Positions 28,715 to 38,278 of a DNA stretch of 64,000 bases are shown here, in pieces. The notes under the pieces were generated by a model. It was given only the letters and a program-made list of their open reading frames with translations, was not told where the DNA came from and ran no database searches. The stretch lies in the NCBI GenBank assembly GCA_902825875.1, contig CADECP010000001.1:62001-126000 (forward strand), written 5' to 3'. The DNA comes from an uncultured Acidobacteriota bacterium (GTDB taxonomy: Bacteria; Acidobacteriota; Blastocatellia; RBC074). Made by a program: the position numbers and the translations under genes. Position 1 is the stretch's first letter, and each line of letters begins with the position of its first letter.

Positions 28715-29158
28715 TCAGTTTTCATCTTGCGGTGGATGCCAACCTGCCTCAATCCAAGCGCGTCTGACGCGCACGGCAAACAGGTTATTGAGTTGCAGGG
28801 CAAGAACTGTTGCGCGCCCGCAAGCTGTCAGACCAATAATTCGAGAGCCATCGGCGCTCCATGTGAAATGCCGTAACCAGCGTTGTCGTCTGGGATTGAA
28901 TAATTTGATTCGACGCCCAGAAAGCGGGTCGCGGCCATGAGTTTGAGTTCGTTTGTAGCCGTTGCAAAGACGGCAGGCGAGCCACAGGTTTTCTTCATCG
29001 TTAGTTCCGCCGAGCGCCTGTGGTTGAATGTGATCGAGTTCCAGCAAACCAAGCACGTATCGCTGATGGCTGCGGCAATACCCGCAACGATTTCCGGCTT
29101 GTTCACGGATTCGGCGACGTAAGGCTGGGCTGACAGTTTTTCGGCCAGGATGAGTCAT
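28715..29158 (-). CDS. HNH endonuclease
   Basis: The 147-residue protein shows a zinc-ribbon HNH nuclease core: CGYC, the catalytic ELDHIQP, then GGTNDEENLWLACRLCNGYK, with four cysteines for one zinc. The C-terminal half (from about 85) is Arg/Trp rich and unassigned. Its ATG overlaps the stop of the 129-residue gene upstream, so they form a two-gene unit. The biological role (defence, restriction or selfish) is not known. Confidence 0.85.
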   Translation of the reverse strand: MTHPGRKTVSPALRRRIREQAGNRCGYCRSHQRYVLGLLELDHIQPQALGGTNDEENLWLACRLCNGYKRTQTHGRDPLSGRRIKLFNPRRQRWLRHFTWSADGSRIIGLTACGRATVLALQLNNLFAVRVRRAWIEAGWHPPQDEN

Positions 29159-29544
29159 GAAGACAAAGGTTCGATCAATCCACGCCGCACGGCTTCGCTC
29201 AACGCCTGGGCCTTTCTTAGCAGTTGTTCTTGATACACTTGCATCAACGCTATTAACTCCGCGCGTTCGGCAGCGGCTAATTTGCCAGCCTGTTGACGGT
29301 TTAACAGGCGACTCAAACGGCGATCTTGCGCGGGATGCAATTGAAGCTCTGTCAACGCAAGGATTTCTTTATCTGGCAGGTCGGCAATTGGATGGCTGAC
29401 AACAACCGATGGGCTGACCGGCGCAAGCGTCAATTCAATCGCGTCATTCAACACTTCCGCCACGTTGCTGCTTGTTAATTGCGCCATCCGCCGAGCTTGA
29501 TGATAAACCTCGTCGCGTAAAGCTAATGTAACTTGAGTGCTCAT
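29155..29544 (-). CDS. Partner protein of the HNH nuclease (129 aa)
   Basis: The N-terminal 50 residues (TQVTLALRDEVYHQARRMAQLTSSNVAEVLNDAIEL) look like a ribbon-helix-helix DNA-binding or antitoxin module. The rest is a helical Gln/Leu/Arg-rich segment. Its stop overlaps the start of the HNH gene (ATGA-type, 29155-29158). A regulator or antitoxin of the nuclease is a reasonable inference. A GGAGGAATTC-like stretch precedes ATG 29544. Confidence 0.7.
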   Translation of the reverse strand: MSTQVTLALRDEVYHQARRMAQLTSSNVAEVLNDAIELTLAPVSPSVVVSHPIADLPDKEILALTELQLHPAQDRRLSRLLNRQQAGKLAAAERAELIALMQVYQEQLLRKAQALSEAVRRGLIEPLSS

Positions 29545-29642
29545 CCGAATTCCTCCAATGCCAAGAATAAGTTGACCTGCTTATGTTCGCAACGGGTCAA
29601 GAAACAAGTGCCAAGAGTTCAAGTGTCCAAAGATCAAGTGTC

Positions 29643-29800
29643 CTAAGTCCTCGAACACAACACACGAAACCCGACGTAATTTTCGATGTAGCCGGGCATG
29701 AACCTGCTGCGGTAGGCAGAGCGAACGTCGGGTCCAACGCTGCTCCACGAACCGCCACGAAGCGCCCGGAGACTTGAGTCTCCTCCACTCAACCAAGCTA
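29643..29800 (-). pseudogene. Remnant of an FGE/sulfatase-modifying-factor domain
   Basis: In a different frame from the TIR gene, the - strand encodes LRALRGGSWSSVGPDVRSAY and then IENYVGFRVL before a stop. RGGSW, RSAYR and GFRV are the C-terminal signatures of formylglycine-generating-enzyme-like domains. About 200 residues of the normal domain are missing. TIR-coiled-coil-FGE fusions occur elsewhere, so this is probably the shifted, deleted tail of the adjacent TIR gene. Confidence 0.75.
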
Positions 29801-30484
29801 AGCCGTCCGTCGGAGTTCTTCGGCCTCGCGCTCTTGTTTCAATCGCGCGGTCTGTTCGCGTTGGCGGCGAGCGGTTTCTGCGCGCAGTTTGCTTTCGATT
29901 TCCTCTTTCTCTCGCTGCAACCGAGCGGTTTCTGCCTGCAGTTCCTGCCATCTGGCGGTTTCTGCACGCAATCGCCGCTCGCGCTCTTCACGCTCAATTC
30001 GTTCGGCCTCCACCGCAGCCAAACGTTGCGCTTCTTCATTCTGTTTGTGCGGAGCATTGGCTTCGATGGAGCGTTGTTTGATGCCGTGGTTCAACGCCCG
30101 CAGCAAATCATCCCATCCGTCTTCTTCAAACAAAAAGACCCAGCCGATTTCTCGAATGCTGACGGGAATTTCTGACGGTTCGATGTGTTCCAACAAAACT
30201 GGAATCAGGAAGATGTCATCTTCCAGCATCCCCTGCCACAGATCGAGCGCCATTTTGATTTCGCGTTGAACGAAGCTGCGTTTGCTGACTGTGCGGTTCG
30301 ACAGACACAGGACAAAGAAATGCGATTCGCGCACGGCTTGTTCAATCGCCGGTCGCCAACGCTGGCCTGCCAACAAATCAACCTTGTCCATCCAGGTTGT
30401 GAAGCCTTCGTCTTTCAATCGCTGACGAAGCTCGCTGACCTGTTTGAAATCTTCGCGGGCGTAGCTGATGAAAATCTGAGCCAT
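29798..30484 (-). CDS. TIR-domain protein with coiled coil (probably truncated)
   Basis: The N-terminal 130 residues form a TIR domain: QIFISYARED, then a conserved Glu75 in SFVQREIKMAL at the position of the NAD-hydrolysing glutamate. Residues 150-225 are a long charged coiled coil (EREERERRLRAETARW). The frame stops at RRTA, and an FGE-domain tail continues in another frame. By inference this is a broken TIR-FGE protein. TIR proteins of bacteria often act in antiviral defence; an HNH unit lies next to it. Confidence 0.8.
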   Translation of the reverse strand: MAQIFISYAREDFKQVSELRQRLKDEGFTTWMDKVDLLAGQRWRPAIEQAVRESHFFVLCLSNRTVSKRSFVQREIKMALDLWQGMLEDDIFLIPVLLEHIEPSEIPVSIREIGWVFLFEEDGWDDLLRALNHGIKQRSIEANAPHKQNEEAQRLAAVEAERIEREERERRLRAETARWQELQAETARLQREKEEIESKLRAETARRQREQTARLKQEREAEELRRTA

Positions 30485-32249
<1,765 letters not shown>

Positions 32250-32253
32250 CTTT

Positions 32254-32322
32254 GGAGTTCGCAGTTCGCGGTTCACAGTTCACAGCGATTGATTGCTGCG
32301 AACTGTGAACTGCGAACTGCCA
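32254..32322. repeat. Intergenic palindrome E (atpD/atpC gap)
   Basis: The left arm (32254-32285) is a chain of words AGTTCGC, AGTTCGCG, GTTCACAG, TTCACAG. The right arm (32296-32322) is the complement CTGCGAAC, TGTGAAC, TGCGAACTGC. The palindrome fills nearly all of the 82-bp gap between atpD and atpC. It would form a strong hairpin within the operon mRNA. Confidence 0.85.
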
Positions 32323-32331
32323 ACAGAATTT

Positions 32332-32739
32332 ATGGCTGACAAACTCAATTTAGAAGTAATCACACCTGAACGTTTGGTTTTGCGCGAATCTGTGGACGAG
32401 GTCGTCGTGCCGGGCCTGGATGGCGAACTTGGCATTTTGCCCGAACACACGGCGCTGATTTCGCAACTGCAAACCGGCGTTTTGACATACAGGCAGGGAA
32501 GCGACAGCCGACAGATGCACGTCAGCGGAGGTTTTGTCGAAGTTCAGGCAGACCGCGTTGCCGTGTTGTCGGATGTTGCCGAACGGCCTGAAGAAATTGA
32601 TCTGGCGCGTGCCGAACGCGCCCGCGAACGCGCCGATAAACGTTTGAAGTCGCAAAACGACGAAGTTGATTTCCGTCGCGCCGAACTGAAAATGCAACGC
32701 GCGATGATTCGTATTCAACTGGCCGGAAAAGGCCATTAA
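32332..32739 (+). CDS. atpC: ATP synthase F1 subunit epsilon
   Basis: The epsilon subunit couples rotation and inhibits ATP hydrolysis. The beta-sandwich domain shows ADKLNLEVITPERLVL, PGLDGELGILPEHTALI and HVSGGFVEVQADRVAVLSD. The two C-terminal helices (about 88-135) follow. ATG 32332 gives 135 residues; the ribosome-binding site is weak, possibly because the palindrome occupies the leader. It follows atpD as usual. Confidence 0.95.
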   Translation: MADKLNLEVITPERLVLRESVDEVVVPGLDGELGILPEHTALISQLQTGVLTYRQGSDSRQMHVSGGFVEVQADRVAVLSDVAERPEEIDLARAERARERADKRLKSQNDEVDFRRAELKMQRAMIRIQLAGKGH

Positions 32740-32763
32740 GGGTTTTGGCTTTGCACAAAACCA

Positions 32764-32803
32764 AAAGCCGCAAAGAAATGCTTCGGCGTTTCTTTGCGGC
32801 TTT
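32764..32803. terminator. Bidirectional terminator with UUCG tetraloop
   Basis: AAAGCCGCAAAGAAATGC (32764-32781) pairs over 18 bp with GCGTTTCTTTGCGGCTTT (32786-32803) around TTCG. It ends atpC on the + strand and the convergent secreted-protein gene (stop at 32811) on the - strand. Confidence 0.9.
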
Positions 32804-32810
32804 GTAGTTT

Positions 32811-33290
32811 TCAGATGCGGCTGATGGTGATGCGAACCATCGTTCCTTCTTTGTTCTGGTAAATCGAAACCCAGAATTTTTCTTTTTCGACAGTTTGCCG
32901 AGCGGTTTTGGCTCCATTGCCCAATTCGTTGACTTCGGCGTCGCCGACTACGTCTTTCCAGGCAGGAGCGTTTTTGGCGTCAAGAAAGGCAAGCTGAATG
33001 GCTTTGACTTCGCCGTTTTCGTATCGAACGGTCATCGTGTCGTCGCCTGTCAGCTTGTAATCTTCGCTGTCGCCTGTGGAATTTTCAGGGTTTGCACCCA
33101 TCGCTGTTTTGACGGCTTCGCGTCTCATTCCCAGCTTAACACCATGAAATTCGTGCAGCACTTTTGGGTTGCTGCCTTGATTCAGGTTGATGGGTTGCGG
33201 CGGATGACTGAATGCAAAAATGCTTTGAGCGCAAAACACGAAACTGCCGATTACGCCCAGTGCGAGAAAAACTTTCAACAGCCGATTCAT
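32811..33290 (-). CDS. Exported protein of unknown function (159 aa)
   Basis: A signal peptide (about 1-27, VFLALGVIGSFVFCAQSIFA) is followed by a domain with VKLGMRREAVKTAMGANPEN and VRYENGEVKAIQLAF. This GMxxxxV arrangement recalls small BamE/SmpA-like modules, but no assignment is made. The gene converges on atpC through a shared terminator. It is divergent from tolQ. Confidence 0.65.
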   Translation of the reverse strand: MNRLLKVFLALGVIGSFVFCAQSIFAFSHPPQPINLNQGSNPKVLHEFHGVKLGMRREAVKTAMGANPENSTGDSEDYKLTGDDTMTVRYENGEVKAIQLAFLDAKNAPAWKDVVGDAEVNELGNGAKTARQTVEKEKFWVSIYQNKEGTMVRITISRI

Positions 33291-33515
33291 AAAAGACTCT
33301 CCTTTGCGACAAAGTTGTGGGTGAAGCAGCCCTTACCTATAACAGCAAAGCGAATCAGTTTTTCGGAGTTTCGAGTCTTTGAACATCAGCGGAAACGGCT
33401 CGAAGCCCCTGTTTTTGAAGGGCTTTCTTGAACCCGATATGGTCGCATGCTAGCATAGCCTTCCCCTGAGAAAAACATTCAAACCAGCAGTTTATAAGCT
33501 TTTCGACAAACAATT

Positions 33516-33534
33516 CGGACTGAAGTTCAGTCCG
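33516..33534. promoter_or_regulatory. Perfect 19-bp palindrome upstream of tolQ
   Basis: CGGACTGAA and TTCAGTCCG flank a single central G, 30 bp before the tolQ start. Flanking ATT/AAT may extend it. In DNA it could bind a dimeric regulator of the tol-pal operon. A 1-nt loop is too tight for the whole RNA stem, but a shorter hairpin is possible. Confidence 0.5.
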
Positions 33535-33563
33535 CCAATAACCCTGGTTTCAGGAGAATTCTG

Positions 33564-34271
33564 TTGATCGTTTCAGATACTTTGTCCGCGTTTCAGCCTG
33601 CTTTCTTTTTTTTGCAGGAACAGGTTCAACAACACAGCAGCCTGTTGGATTTGATTCTTCGCGCCAGCCCGATTGCGAAGTTTGTCCTTCTTATCCTTCT
33701 ACTGTTTTCCATCGCTTCATGGGCAATCATTTTTACGAAAGCTCGTGTCACCAAGCTGGCGCAGCAACAATCCGCGCAATTTCTGAAGCTGTTTGAAAGC
33801 AGCACTCGATGGGCAGATTTGTATTCGGGCAGCAGCGGGTTGCGCGAAAACCCGTTGGCCGCGATTTTTTTTGCCGCCGATGCCGAATTGAAAAAACAGG
33901 CCAGGTTGAATCTGGAAGCCGTTCAGCGCGCGATGCAAAGCACGGCGGTAGACGAGACAACCAAGTTGGAAAAAAGTTTGGGGTGGCTGGCTTCGACGGC
34001 CAGCGCCGCTCCGTTCATCGGATTGTTCGGCACGGTCGTCGGCATCATCATCGCCTTTCAAGGGCTGACGACGGCGACAACCGCTTCGATTCAGGCGGTT
34101 GCTCCAGGCATCGCCGAAGCTCTGGTAGCCACTGCCGCAGGCATTGCCGCCGCTGTTCCGGCGGTGATGGCTTACAACCATTTCGTCAACCAGATCAAAA
34201 CGATTGCCGCCGAAATGGACAGCCTGACGCTGCGGCTGTTGAACTTTATTGAGAGAGAAGCGCAACAATGA
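33564..34271 (+). CDS. tolQ: TolQ/ExbB-family proton channel protein
   Basis: TolQ is the inner-membrane channel subunit that energises the Tol-Pal system. There are three transmembrane segments: about 38-60 (FVLLILLLFSIASWAIIF), about 145-170 (PFIGLFGTVVGIIIAF) and about 185-210 (ALVATAAGIAAAVPAVMAYN). The start is TTG 33564, with AGGAG at 33552-33556. 235 residues. It is first of the six-gene tol-pal operon. Confidence 0.93.
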   Translation: MIVSDTLSAFQPAFFFLQEQVQQHSSLLDLILRASPIAKFVLLILLLFSIASWAIIFTKARVTKLAQQQSAQFLKLFESSTRWADLYSGSSGLRENPLAAIFFAADAELKKQARLNLEAVQRAMQSTAVDETTKLEKSLGWLASTASAAPFIGLFGTVVGIIIAFQGLTTATTASIQAVAPGIAEALVATAAGIAAAVPAVMAYNHFVNQIKTIAAEMDSLTLRLLNFIEREAQQ

Positions 34272-34387
34272 AAATCAAAAGGCAAATGGCAAATATCAAA
34301 AGGCAAAAATGGAAGGCGTTCGAGTCTGAAATTTTTGCACATTTAACTTTTGATTTTTGCCTTTTGCCTTTTGCCTTTTGATTTCCA
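34271..34387. repeat. Intergenic palindrome F (tolQ/tolR gap)
   Basis: The left arm (34271-34312) repeats AATCAAAAGGCAAATGGC and ATATCAAAAGGC. The right arm (34348-34387) repeats GCCTTTT three times between TTTTGATT ends. The palindrome begins at the last base of the tolQ stop and fills the 120-bp gap to tolR. Confidence 0.85.
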
Positions 34388-34391
34388 AGAT

Positions 34392-34823
34392 ATGGCTTTT
34401 ACGAATCGCAATGGACGAACGCAAACTGCGCTGGCGGAAATCAACGTCACTCCGCTGGTGGATGTGATGCTGGTGCTGCTGGTGATTTTTATGGTCACGG
34501 CTCCGATTTTGCAGACCGGCATTCAGGTCAATCTGCCGAAAACCCGCGAAGCGCAATCGAACGAAGCGACTCCGCAAGCGTTGATTCTTTCGGTGGACAA
34601 AGAAGGCTCGGTTTATCTGAGCGGTAAGAACGAACGGCAATCGGTGAACATCAACGACTTGCCGCAGCTTTTGAACGAACGGCTGAAGGATTCAAAAGAT
34701 CGTCGTGTGTATCTGCGCGGCGATGGCGAAACGCCTTATCGCGTGATTGCGTATGTGCTGGATCAAGCCAAACGCGCTCAGGCCAACGTCAGTCTGGTAA
34801 CTGAACCGCAAGCGAAGAAGTAA
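34392..34823 (+). CDS. tolR: TolR/ExbD-family protein
   Basis: TolR is the single-pass partner of TolQ. The N-terminal cytosolic tail is followed by INVTPLVDVMLVLLVIFMV, with the conserved membrane Asp, and a periplasmic domain ending in TEPQAKK. The start ATG 34392 lies just after palindrome F; the frame is open upstream within the palindrome but is not credible there. 143 residues. Its stop overlaps the start of the next gene (TAATG). Confidence 0.93.
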   Translation: MAFTNRNGRTQTALAEINVTPLVDVMLVLLVIFMVTAPILQTGIQVNLPKTREAQSNEATPQALILSVDKEGSVYLSGKNERQSVNINDLPQLLNERLKDSKDRRVYLRGDGETPYRVIAYVLDQAKRAQANVSLVTEPQAKK

Positions 34824-35629
34824 TGAAATCCGATCAACGCTTTGGAACGATTTTGTCCGCTTTGTTGCACGTCGTCGTGCTGGCGGCGTTGGTGTGGTTC
34901 TTTCGCAATCCGCTGACCACAACGATTGTCGCCGCCGGTGAAGGACAAGGTGGCGAAGGCGTTATCGAAGTCGGAACCATCGCGGCCAGCCAGCTTGGTT
35001 TTACATTGCCGCACAATGTTTCGTTCGCCGGCGATGAATCGAATACCGCTAACAATGAGTTCGTCGAAACTGTCAAAACGCCGGACGCCAACGCTGAAGT
35101 GCTGACTTCGGATGTGAAGAAAAAGCCGGAAGAAAACGCCACGAAAACAGATCGCCCGACAGCGAACCAGACTTCGCAAATTGTTTCGCCAACGCCTTTG
35201 CGCGGAGGTTCGGCAAACACCAGCGTTGAAATTGGACGATCTTCCGGTTCGCCGATGCCGCAATTGACCAATGGCGTAGGCGTCGGTTCCGGCGCGAATC
35301 TGGGAGCGAGCGGCGTCCCCGGTGGTTCGGAATATGGTCGCCGAATTCAGATGATTTTGAGTCGCAACTATTCGCCGCCTGCGAGCGCCGAAACGACTCC
35401 GCAGTTTGTAATTGTGCAGTTGCGAATCGCGCGCGATGGCCGCATCTTGTCGTTGACGGGCGGTCGCATTGCATCGGGGTATTTCAAAAAACGAAGTTCC
35501 AATGATCTGGTCAACTTTGCCGCCGAACGCGCGGTGATTGCTTCAAATCCGCTGCCGCCATTTCCAAATGGATTTTTGCTCGGCGCGCAAGAAGCAGTTG
35601 CGGAAATCTGGTTCCGCTATCCGAAGTAA
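34823..35629 (+). CDS. TolA/TonB-like energy transducer
   Basis: A single N-terminal membrane helix (about 12-28) is followed by a disordered Pro/Thr/Gly/Ser-rich linker (about 40-175). The C-terminal domain (about 175-268) contains YGRRIQMILSRNY and FVIVQLRIARDGRILS, like the TonB/TolA C-terminal fold. By position it is TolA of this operon, but it could also serve TonB-type receptors such as the one at 15.7 kb. It overlaps tolR by one base. Confidence 0.85.
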   Translation: MKSDQRFGTILSALLHVVVLAALVWFFRNPLTTTIVAAGEGQGGEGVIEVGTIAASQLGFTLPHNVSFAGDESNTANNEFVETVKTPDANAEVLTSDVKKKPEENATKTDRPTANQTSQIVSPTPLRGGSANTSVEIGRSSGSPMPQLTNGVGVGSGANLGASGVPGGSEYGRRIQMILSRNYSPPASAETTPQFVIVQLRIARDGRILSLTGGRIASGYFKKRSSNDLVNFAAERAVIASNPLPPFPNGFLLGAQEAVAEIWFRYPK

Positions 35630-35638
35630 AAAGCGATT

Positions 35639-35715
35639 GTGTCAGTAGCCCGACCGTAAGGAAGGGCATAAGTTTTGAAAGAAAAAGCCCTTGCTTACGC
35701 GCGGGCTACCGACAC
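35639..35715. repeat. Intergenic palindrome G (tolA/tolB gap)
   Basis: GTGTC and AGTAGCCCG, then CGTAAGGAAGGGC on the left (35639-35667), match GCCCTTGCTTACG, CGGGCTAC and GACAC on the right (35687-35715). About 29 bp of stem surrounds a purine-rich loop. It lies between the tolA-like stop and tolB. Confidence 0.85.
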
Positions 35716-35743
35716 TTTGTAAAGCAGTAATGCAGGAGAATTG

Positions 35744-37027
35744 ATGAAACGAGTGTTATGGATTTTGCCGGTCATCGTGGCCGGAGCTTTGTTGAGCTTG
35801 CCTAAAATCACCGCTCAGCAACAGCAAGACGACCTTCGCAAACAAATTGGCACGATCATTGTGACGCCGGGCGCTGGCCCTTCGCTGGCTGTGGCGGATT
35901 TTCAGTCGCGTGCATCCGGCGTGGATGGAGCGGCAGCGACTTTTAACGAAGTGCTCTGGAACGACCTGAAGTTTGCCGGAATCACAAATCTGGTTGGCAA
36001 AAGCCTGTATCCGAAAACCAAACTTGCCGATCCGGCTTCGCTGAAATACGACGAATGGGCGAACGATCCGGTGAAATCCGATTACGTGGCGTTCGGCAGC
36101 ATCACCGGAGCGAACAGCGCGCAAGGTTATTTGTACGACGTGAAAACGCAGTCGCAATTGTTGACTGCCAGTCTGGCAGGCGACGGTCGAGAGATGGCTC
36201 ATCAATTCGCCGATCAGATCGTCAAGTTGCTGACAGGGCAGGACGGCATCGCGCAATCCAAGATCGCTTACATCGCCAACCGCGAAGTTTTCATGATGGA
36301 TTACGACGGCTTCGGCGCTCGGCAGTTTACGCGCGACGGTTCGATTGCGTTGTTTCCTTCGCTGTCGGTGGATGGCAAACGGCTGGCTTATGTTTCTTAT
36401 CGCAGCGGATTTCCGAACGTGGTGGTTCGCAGCGAAGACGGTTTGATTATCGGTTCGACTCAGTTCAAAGGAACGACGACTTCGCCGTCAGTCGCGCCCG
36501 ATGGCCGCATAGTGTTTTCGTCCAGCAAAGACGGCGATTCGATGGAACTGTTCGTCGCCAACGAAGACGGTTCCGGCGCGAAGAAACTGACGCGCGGACG
36601 TTCGGTGAACATCTCGCCGCGCTGGAATCCAAAGACCGGGCGCGAAATTGCATTCGTTTCTGACCGAGGCGGTTCGCCTCAGATTTACATCATCGGAGCC
36701 GACGGGACGAATGAACGTCCGCTGCTCAGTTTGGGCGGGCAGATGGATTCGCCCGCGTGGTCGCCTGACGGACGTTTTATCGCGTTCACCTGGGATGGCG
36801 GCGGTGGCGGCTTTCACGTTTATCTGGCTGATGTCGCTTCCGGTCAGGTGCTTCGCCTGACGCGCGAAGGCCGCAATGAAAATCCAACCTGGTCGCCTGA
36901 CAGTCGCCACATCGCGTTTCAATCGAACCGCAGCGGGCGATGGGAAATCTGGGCCATGCACATTGACGGCAGCGAAGCTCGCCAGTTGACGCGAACCGGC
37001 GGGCGCTCGCCGTCCTGGTCGAAGTAA
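35744..37027 (+). CDS. tolB: TolB periplasmic protein
   Basis: TolB is the periplasmic component that links Pal to the TolA side. A signal peptide (about 1-24) is followed by the N-terminal alpha/beta domain (about 30-160) and a six-bladed WD40-like propeller. The propeller is marked by repeats such as SLSVDGKRLAYVSYRSG, SPRWNPKTGREIAFVSDRGG, SPAWSPDGRFIAFTW and PTWSPDSRHIAFQSNRSG. AGGAG at 35734-35738 favours ATG 35744 over the preceding TTG. 427 residues. Confidence 0.94.
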   Translation: MKRVLWILPVIVAGALLSLPKITAQQQQDDLRKQIGTIIVTPGAGPSLAVADFQSRASGVDGAAATFNEVLWNDLKFAGITNLVGKSLYPKTKLADPASLKYDEWANDPVKSDYVAFGSITGANSAQGYLYDVKTQSQLLTASLAGDGREMAHQFADQIVKLLTGQDGIAQSKIAYIANREVFMMDYDGFGARQFTRDGSIALFPSLSVDGKRLAYVSYRSGFPNVVVRSEDGLIIGSTQFKGTTTSPSVAPDGRIVFSSSKDGDSMELFVANEDGSGAKKLTRGRSVNISPRWNPKTGREIAFVSDRGGSPQIYIIGADGTNERPLLSLGGQMDSPAWSPDGRFIAFTWDGGGGGFHVYLADVASGQVLRLTREGRNENPTWSPDSRHIAFQSNRSGRWEIWAMHIDGSEARQLTRTGGRSPSWSK

Positions 37028-37050
37028 AAGTTTTGAAAACACATAAATCT

Positions 37051-37122
37051 CATCCACGAAGAACACGAAGTATCACGAAGCTAAATTCAAATCTTTGTGG
37101 CTCTTCGCGGCCTTCGTGGATG
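37051..37122. repeat. Intergenic palindrome H (tolB/pal gap)
   Basis: The left arm CATCCACGAAG, AACACGAAG, TATCACGAAG (37051-37080) is three variations of CACGAAG. The right arm CTTTGTGG, CTCTTCGCGG, CCTTCGTGGATG (37093-37122) is complementary. Similar CACGAAG-rich arms recur in other bacteria to my memory. It lies just upstream of the pal ribosome-binding site. Confidence 0.8.
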
Positions 37123-37139
37123 TTCAAAGGAGATCAAGA

Positions 37140-38132
37140 ATGATTCGCAATTTTCGCCAGCTAACTTTGCTGACATTTGTTGTTGTGACCGCGGCTTTGT
37201 TTTCGGCTTGCGCGCCGCCGACGGCCAAACTGACGGTGTCGCGCAACGAAGTGAATTCGGGCGAACCGGTTACCGTTCGCTGGGAAACCAAAAACGCCAA
37301 AGAGGTTACGCTCAACGGCGAAAAGGTTGACAAGATCGGCGGCAAAAGCGTTATCCCGACCGAAACCACCAAATATGAAATTGTCGCCAAACGCGGCAAA
37401 AAAGAAGCTCGTGAAAGCTCCACGGTCAACGTCAATTCCAAACGCGCCGCCGCGCCTACTGTTCGGTTGACCGCGGAAAAAACCGACATTGAACGCGGCC
37501 AAAACACCAAGCTGCGTTGGGAAACGATGAACTCCAAGATCGTCACAATTTCCGGCGTCGGCGAAGTTTCCGGCTCAGGCGAACGCGAAATCAGTCCGCG
37601 CGTTTCGACCACTTACACTGCGACTGCGCTTGGCGATGGAGGCAACGCGACGGCCAGCGTTCGCGTGACGGTGACTGATCCGCCTCCGCCGCCGATTGCT
37701 GAACGTCCGCGCACGGTTGCCGAACCTCCGAAGCCGACGAATCGCCCGGCTGCGGATTTATTTGTCAGCGTGATGAAGCCGGTTTATTTCGACCTGGATA
37801 AAGCCGACATCAGAGAACCGGAGCAAGGCAAACTGCGAACGTTGGCCGAATGGCTGAACCGCGAAACCAATCGCACCATCGTTTTCAAAGTCGAAGGCAA
37901 TTGCGATCCGCGCGGAACTTCAGAATACAATCTGGGCTTGGGCGACCGTCGCGCTCGCGCTGTGAAAGACTTTTTGGTCAGCCTGGGCGTTGATCCCAGC
38001 CGCATTCAAACCGTCAGTTTCGGTTCGGAAAAAGCTACGGGCAATGATGAAGGCGAGGCCGGAATTGTCGGTGGCTGGGCGAATGATCGTCGCGCTGATT
38101 TCGTATACTTGAGCGGCGGCGAAAAGCCTTAA
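37140..38132 (+). CDS. pal: Peptidoglycan-associated lipoprotein with Ig-like domains
   Basis: A lipobox with Cys24 (LFSAC) marks a lipoprotein. Two Ig-like domains follow (about 28-105 and 110-190), each with a VRWETKNAK or LRWETMNSK motif. A Pro-rich linker (about 190-215) precedes the OmpA-like peptidoglycan-binding domain (VYFDLDKADI, GNCDPRGTSEYNLGLGDRRA). The Ig domains are an unusual addition to Pal. AAAGGAG at 37126-37132 precedes ATG 37140. Confidence 0.92.
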   Translation: MIRNFRQLTLLTFVVVTAALFSACAPPTAKLTVSRNEVNSGEPVTVRWETKNAKEVTLNGEKVDKIGGKSVIPTETTKYEIVAKRGKKEARESSTVNVNSKRAAAPTVRLTAEKTDIERGQNTKLRWETMNSKIVTISGVGEVSGSGEREISPRVSTTYTATALGDGGNATASVRVTVTDPPPPPIAERPRTVAEPPKPTNRPAADLFVSVMKPVYFDLDKADIREPEQGKLRTLAEWLNRETNRTIVFKVEGNCDPRGTSEYNLGLGDRRARAVKDFLVSLGVDPSRIQTVSFGSEKATGNDEGEAGIVGGWANDRRADFVYLSGGEKP

Positions 38133-38137
38133 GGAAA

Positions 38138-38218
38138 GTAGACAGTAGTCAGTAGACGGTAGACAGTAGGTTGAGGTCAGTGCTGACTGTGGTTTGGTCA
38201 GCGCTGGCCTCATTGTTT
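38138..38218. repeat. Element I: tandem words plus terminator-like hairpin
   Basis: GTAGACAGTAGTCAGTAGACG and GTAGACAGTAGG (38138-38170) are tandem variations of a seven-base word on one arm only. A hairpin GAGGTCAGTGCTGAC / GTCAGCGCTGGCCTC (38173-38211) follows, then ATTGTTTTC. It lies after the pal stop and may act as a partial terminator before cpoB. Confidence 0.75.
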
Positions 38219-38278
38219 TCAGTAACTGCTCGGTTTTTTTTCGTCGCAAAAATGGCAGGCGCAATTACTTGATTTCTT

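Noticed and set aside
29555-29640. Tandem CAAGTG/CAAGAG words downstream of the TIR remnant
   Set aside because: The words resemble one arm of the stuttering palindromes, but no second arm was found, so it was not called an element.
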